A stretch of 64,000 nucleotides of DNA, taken from positions 13,033,001-13,097,000 of the forward strand of contig NC_046681.1 in the NCBI RefSeq assembly GCF_009870125.1. The letters run 5' to 3'. Source of the stretch: Drosophila pseudoobscura (lineage: Eukaryota; Arthropoda; Insecta; Diptera; Drosophilidae). Position numbers and translations under genes: made by a program. How positions within the stretch are numbered: the stretch's first letter is position 1; each line of letters starts with the position of its first letter. The notes beneath the pieces are model-generated. The model was given only the letters and a program-made list of their open reading frames with translations, ran no database searches and was not told where the DNA came from. Of the stretch, positions 59,638 through 64,000 are shown in pieces.

Positions 59638-61414
59638 CTCGTCAGACCAGACAGCGGTGATCCGATTACCCATCTGCCAGAGCCATCCAGCCATCCAGCC
59701 AGAGCGGCACATTCCGCGCAACGACTGGACTGGTGCATTTCGGGCAAATCAGCAGAAATTTTGTTAATTTGAATTATAAAATTATGAAAACCAAGTACGT
59801 TTTATGTAAACATGTTGGCGACTCGTATTCAAACATGGCGGGCGAAAGCCAAGAACCTTCCTTCAGAACGGTCCTCCACTACTCCACTCCACCTCTTGGC
59901 CGCGATTTCTACTTAAATTACACCCAAAATTTTTAGAGTGGGGAAACACTAAACCTGTGGGAAGTAAAGCTATATAGCTGCGTTTATGAAATGCTCTCCC
60001 ATCATTTACTACAAAAATTGTTGTTTGCTTAACACAATTAATTATATTTATTAATATTCCCCCCCCCGTATGCACTCGCTCCCCTCAGGATGCCTCGAGA
60101 GAGGTTCTGTTGCTCCTCTTCTGCTTTTAGGTGTCGACAATTTGTTTCCGTCTGCCAGAGGGGACGACTCTGCTAATTGAGCGAGGGGATGGCCGTCTAA
60201 GGAGGGGAAGGGAAATGTGTGTGTGAAACCACTAGTTAATGCGTGTCACAACAAATGTTGTCATCAATCTGGGAGCCGATCCCCAGGGGCCCAGCGATAG
60301 ACAGAGCGAAAGAATCCTGTAAAAAAATCATTGCACAACTGGCGGTTGTAAATTCTCTTTTTCCATTCCAAATGTGGATATCAATTCTCTGGAGCTTACG
60401 AGGATGTGGATGTTTTATAACAGTTGTGGAACTGCAAAGAATCGTGTTTTAATGGTTAAATTTATAGAAACTCATGGGATGTTTTAGTCTTTTACCTGCA
60501 ATATCCTTATATTTCCCCATCCATTAACTACCTTCTGGCCCTGTTGTGGCAGTTGTGGATCCACAAACGACGGCTGTTCAATCAATCAATATTGGAAATT
60601 CCCACACCTCAAACAGATGGGAACTCCATCTGCGGTGGTTCGCCATTTTGTTTGCTATTTCTGTTCAGTTTTTTCTTGTCTCAAGTTGACCGCTAAATAT
60701 AACGTATAACGTTGGACAGTTAAGCCGTGGAACCGCTGCTGCCGTGGAGCAGTACGGTACGCGGTTCGGTTCGAATCGGCTCGGAGCTGGCTTCGGGGGT
60801 GCAGTAATCTGTCAGTGTAAAAGAGGTTAGGCTGAAATCCGATATGGGGCAAGTAGGAAGTTACCTTGAGTGCATTTCCATACGCAGTCGCACGTATTGA
60901 CAGTGACAATGCCCGTCGCAAGTCCAAGTTGCAGTTCATTCATGGTTTCAGGCCACCAAAGCAAACAGGTTCACAGGCTCAGAGCCAGAGCCAGAGCCAG
61001 CGTTCTCTCTCCGCACAGAAGCCGCACAAGTATTTCCACCAGCAAAGGTTCCTCCAACTCCAACTGCGACTCCACTCTCCTCCCTCAGCCATCTGCCTGC
61101 GGAATGCATTTCCATTTACTGTCTGGGAGAAGCGATTTTCGACCATCGATCGATTTTGTTTATCGAGCAAATCCATTGGCCAACCCAACGAACCCAGCTG
61201 TATTTGCGGCATCACTTCCGTTCCAGCCAAAACACTCTGCAAATACGTGAATGAGGAAAAGTCTTGACTTTTCAAGAGGTTTGTTTGACTTTTCATCGGA
61301 GCCGGGCAGGGCAGGGCAGGGCATCCCTTTGTTTGGTGTCTGCCGCCCTCCAGCTGGGATTTTTTCCTTATTTATAAATTAGTTATGTTTCCAAACCGTC
61401 CAACATTTGTCACC

Positions 61415-61436
61415 TGTGTGTGTGTGTGTGTGTGTG
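61415..61436. repeat. GT microsatellite
   Basis: A pure GT run of about eleven units. Confidence 0.9.
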
Positions 61437-63716
61437 AGGGGGGAAATTCCGGGAAAACCCTCATGGTGGCTTGATGCGGGTCGTCGCGACATCATTTTAA
61501 TTAAATTACAGCAACCAAAACGTGCGACACTATAATAATTTTTATTCATTGTCAAAAATGGGCAATCATAAAAAACAACACGTCTGCATCGCAGCCGCTT
61601 AAGACAGAAGGGGCAAAGGGTGGGAGGCAGGGCGAGATGTCTGGTCAGCAGACGACACCCTCGGGGCACACACACATGCTGCTCCCACATGCACTCCCCT
61701 CCCCCTGAAAGAGAATGTAACAATCAATTAACAGGGCAGATAGGTTAAGGTTGCAGACTCGAATTAACCCGTGCGTGTGAGTGGCTGTTGCAACAGGGAC
61801 TTACTACTTGGGATGGCCTAAAGTTTGAAGCGATTTTTGGGATGAATTTTGAATACATGTTTTACTAGATGATAATAATATGAGGAGAGATTCGATTACG
61901 AACTTTGATACATTGCAATTATGAATGCTATTGATATTTAGGAATTTCCTATGGTTTCTATGGCCCTTTGCAATTGTATTATACTGAGATATTCATTCAT
62001 TCACAATTGTCTTTCATATTCCTTATTATTTGAGTTCTTTTTACAATGATTTAGTTCCAAATATAGTAATTTTGTAATAGTTTTCTTAAACTCTTAGTGG
62101 TTTCCTCTTTTCTATGATCTTTCTTATGCCTTTAGGAGCTTCAGAGCCTTGAATCACCGTCTATATCTAAATTTCTTAACTGGTATTCCAGAATGTTGTC
62201 ATCTGTCATCTGTGTTTCCCCTTCGACCCATGCGAGGGTTAAAGAGCTTCAGAGCAACCGTTGACCCAAGTCGTCTCTTGGCACGCTTCGTCGTCGTCGT
62301 CGTCGTCGTCTTCGTCTTCGTCTTCGCCTCCGACGTCTGCCCTCGCTCTTTGTTCTTGTGGCTGTTGCTGGTGTTGTTGTTTGTTTTTTTTTTATTTTTG
62401 GTGTCGTTGTGGGGCCCTGTCAATGTCTCTATGGCGGGGACATGGTTGACCATCATTGAAATAGAAAGCTTGTCTTTTATGTTCTGGCATTGTTATTAAT
62501 TCATCATTAAGTCGGTGTTGTACAACAAGCTCTAATGATGCGTGTAAATGCTAAACAAATGAGAAGTCTGGCCCTCCACTATCCTAGTCCCCTCCGTTCC
62601 GAGATCGAACCCCTGTTGAAAATCGTAAACCATATGCAAAGGAAATGCCCGAAGCGCGTGTACAATTTAAAATGAAATAAAATCGGACGGACGGCGGGGC
62701 AGCTTTCGAAATTTTATGAGCTTGTTGTGCTTATTAGTCGCACCACGAGAAATGGCGACAGGCCACAACACCACCAACAACCAACAAGCAACAGAAACAA
62801 CAACAACAACAACAACAGCAACCACAACGACACGAAGAACAGGAACAACATGCATTTCCACGGCTAATTTTTCACGCGCACTCCATTCCCGTTGCCAAAG
62901 TCGGCAACCGACAGCGACAGCTCCTGACCAGGCTATCACTTGCCAAACTTCCCGTCGAGAGTATAATCACTATAGGGTGGTCTTTGGCCTTTGCTGGGCG
63001 GGTTTACTTGGTTTACAGGTGGTTTTATACCTAGAGAGACCCATTTAGAGTCAGGAAAGGTGTTCCTTAGAGTTTGATTCAGAATTATGTTATCTCCCAA
63101 GGGTTCCCACCATCCTTCCATTCGGAAGACACTTCCCTTGTCCAAAAGTGCATCCAGAATTCGTTCATCCTACCATTGATTGCCAGTCGCTTGTGTTTTA
63201 TTTTTATATTTTTTGGCACGCCAGACACGCACGAGAAATTCCAAGAGATAAGGATCGTGTACGACAAGGTGTATTATGGACCCCCAATCCTCGAGCCCCA
63301 AACTCCCCATAAGCCCCTCCTGGCTCCTCCAGGTCCCAGTGCTCCAATGCCCAGTGTCGAAGCCCGAGTCGAACGCTGTGCCGTCGAGTGCCATACTGTT
63401 GACTCTGTTAAATTGCCAATATTTATGGTTTTGCCTGGTCGGGCTGACTTGTTAAATGGGTGTTCCAGCCACATGGCAGAGAGGAGTCCCCAGTCCTTGT
63501 GCTTGTCTCTGTCTCTGTCTCTGGCCCGAGTCCGGACCCCTTTCGAATTGGTAGCTGCAAAAACGTTTAAAGACAAAACGTGTTGGCCCGATAAGACAGC
63601 AACAGCAGCAGCAGCAGCAGCTGGCCAGACAGAGCCCCCATGGCCCCATGCCCCATCAATTTTGACGTATGTTTGTCAAAGTTTTAACAGCAAGACGCCA
63701 TTTTGAAAGTGCCCCC

Positions 63717-63776
63717 ACATCTATCTCCCTCTCTCTCTTTTTGTCTCTCTCTCTCTCTCTATCGCTCTCTTTGTCT
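63717..63776. repeat. TC-rich microsatellite
   Basis: An interrupted TCTC run of about 60 bp. GAGA-type tracts can bind GAF in flies, but no gene is placed next to it here. Confidence 0.8.
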
Positions 63777-64000
63777 CGGTTTCTATGTGCAGCTAAGCAG
63801 AAATGTGCAATGTCGTTGTTGTCGTCGCCCATCGCTGAAGCTATAAAAATGTCAAAGCCTGCAACAAATAAAGAAGAATTATAAAGAAATCTAGTGAGAG
63901 CAAAAATCATATAAAACACACACACACGCACACATACTTGTTCTGTGAGCAACATCAGTCCGTCCGTCCGGTTGTCCGTCCGTCCCTCTGTCCGTCTGTT

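Larger units (their letters stand above)
59638..64000. other. Gene-free region with simple repeats
   Basis: No credible exon on either strand; open frames are low-complexity or antisense to each other. It may be intron or regulatory DNA of a gene beyond the window. Simple repeats include CAGAGC (about 60975-60995), GT (about 61415-61436), CGT (about 62289-62310), CAACAA (about 62795-62817), TCTC (about 63727-63776) and GTCC (63958-64000). The last could be the edge of a DINE-1-like repeat. Confidence 0.55.

Noticed and set aside
59638-64000. Several 60-210 codon frames in the last 4 kb
   Set aside because: Overlapping frames on both strands driven by simple repeats (SLSLSL from TCTC, SSSSS from CGT); no splice-consistent gene model.

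Overview
The window is animal nuclear DNA from a fruit fly (Drosophila). Genes carry short introns of about 50-80 bp with GT-AG borders. Proteins are close in order, length and sequence to known Drosophila proteins: Ref(2)P/p62, Tep4, Dpm1, Cep104, COX5B and IFT52. Repeats and protein divergence suggest a species outside the melanogaster group. An obscura-group species is my best guess but is not proven. All exon chains below were assembled by hand from splice sites, and every chain gives a whole number of codons. Layout: 1-2.8 kb is non-coding upstream DNA. From 2.8 to 7.4 kb (+) lies a large NACHT/WD40 protein. Dpm1 (-) follows at 7.7-8.5 kb and shares a bidirectional promoter with Cep104 (+, 9.0-14.5 kb). 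Cep104 intron 1 holds an antisense cytochrome b561 gene. An ethanolamine/choline phosphotransferase (+, 16.2-18.6 kb) carries an intronless 155-residue gene in its last intron. Two secreted proteins with a shared motif (+) follow at 20.7-23.6 kb. A 2.65 kb AT-rich minisatellite fills 24.7-27.4 kb. Then come ref(2)P (+, 28.8-30.9 kb), a second cytochrome b561 gene (-, 31.3-32.2 kb), two tandem Tep4-type thioester-protein genes (+, 34.7-40.7 and 41.7-46.5 kb) and a small Cys-Gly-Pro-rich gene resembling sperm-tail Mst proteins (+, 47.7-48.0 kb). A repeat-rich, gene-free stretch (48-52 kb) separates this block from Ent-type nucleoside transporter (-), Trm6/TRMT6 (+), COX5BL and COX5B (both -) and IFT52/osm-6 (+). 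From 59.6 to 64 kb I see no gene. Themes: innate defence and protein quality control (two Teps, Ref(2)P), cilium and centriole function (Cep104, IFT52), mitochondrial complex IV (COX5B pair) and membrane lipid or glycan synthesis (phosphotransferase, Dpm1). The strongest observation is that the two Tep genes are mosaics. Their 3' 1.9 kb aligns without a gap at about 97.5% identity, intron included, while the 5' halves are much more divergent. This is the pattern expected from gene conversion, and it is interrupted by one sharply divergent island of about 60 bp. The 48-52 kb gap also looks like a junction between two blocks that, as I remember, lie apart on the D. melanogaster 2L arm.
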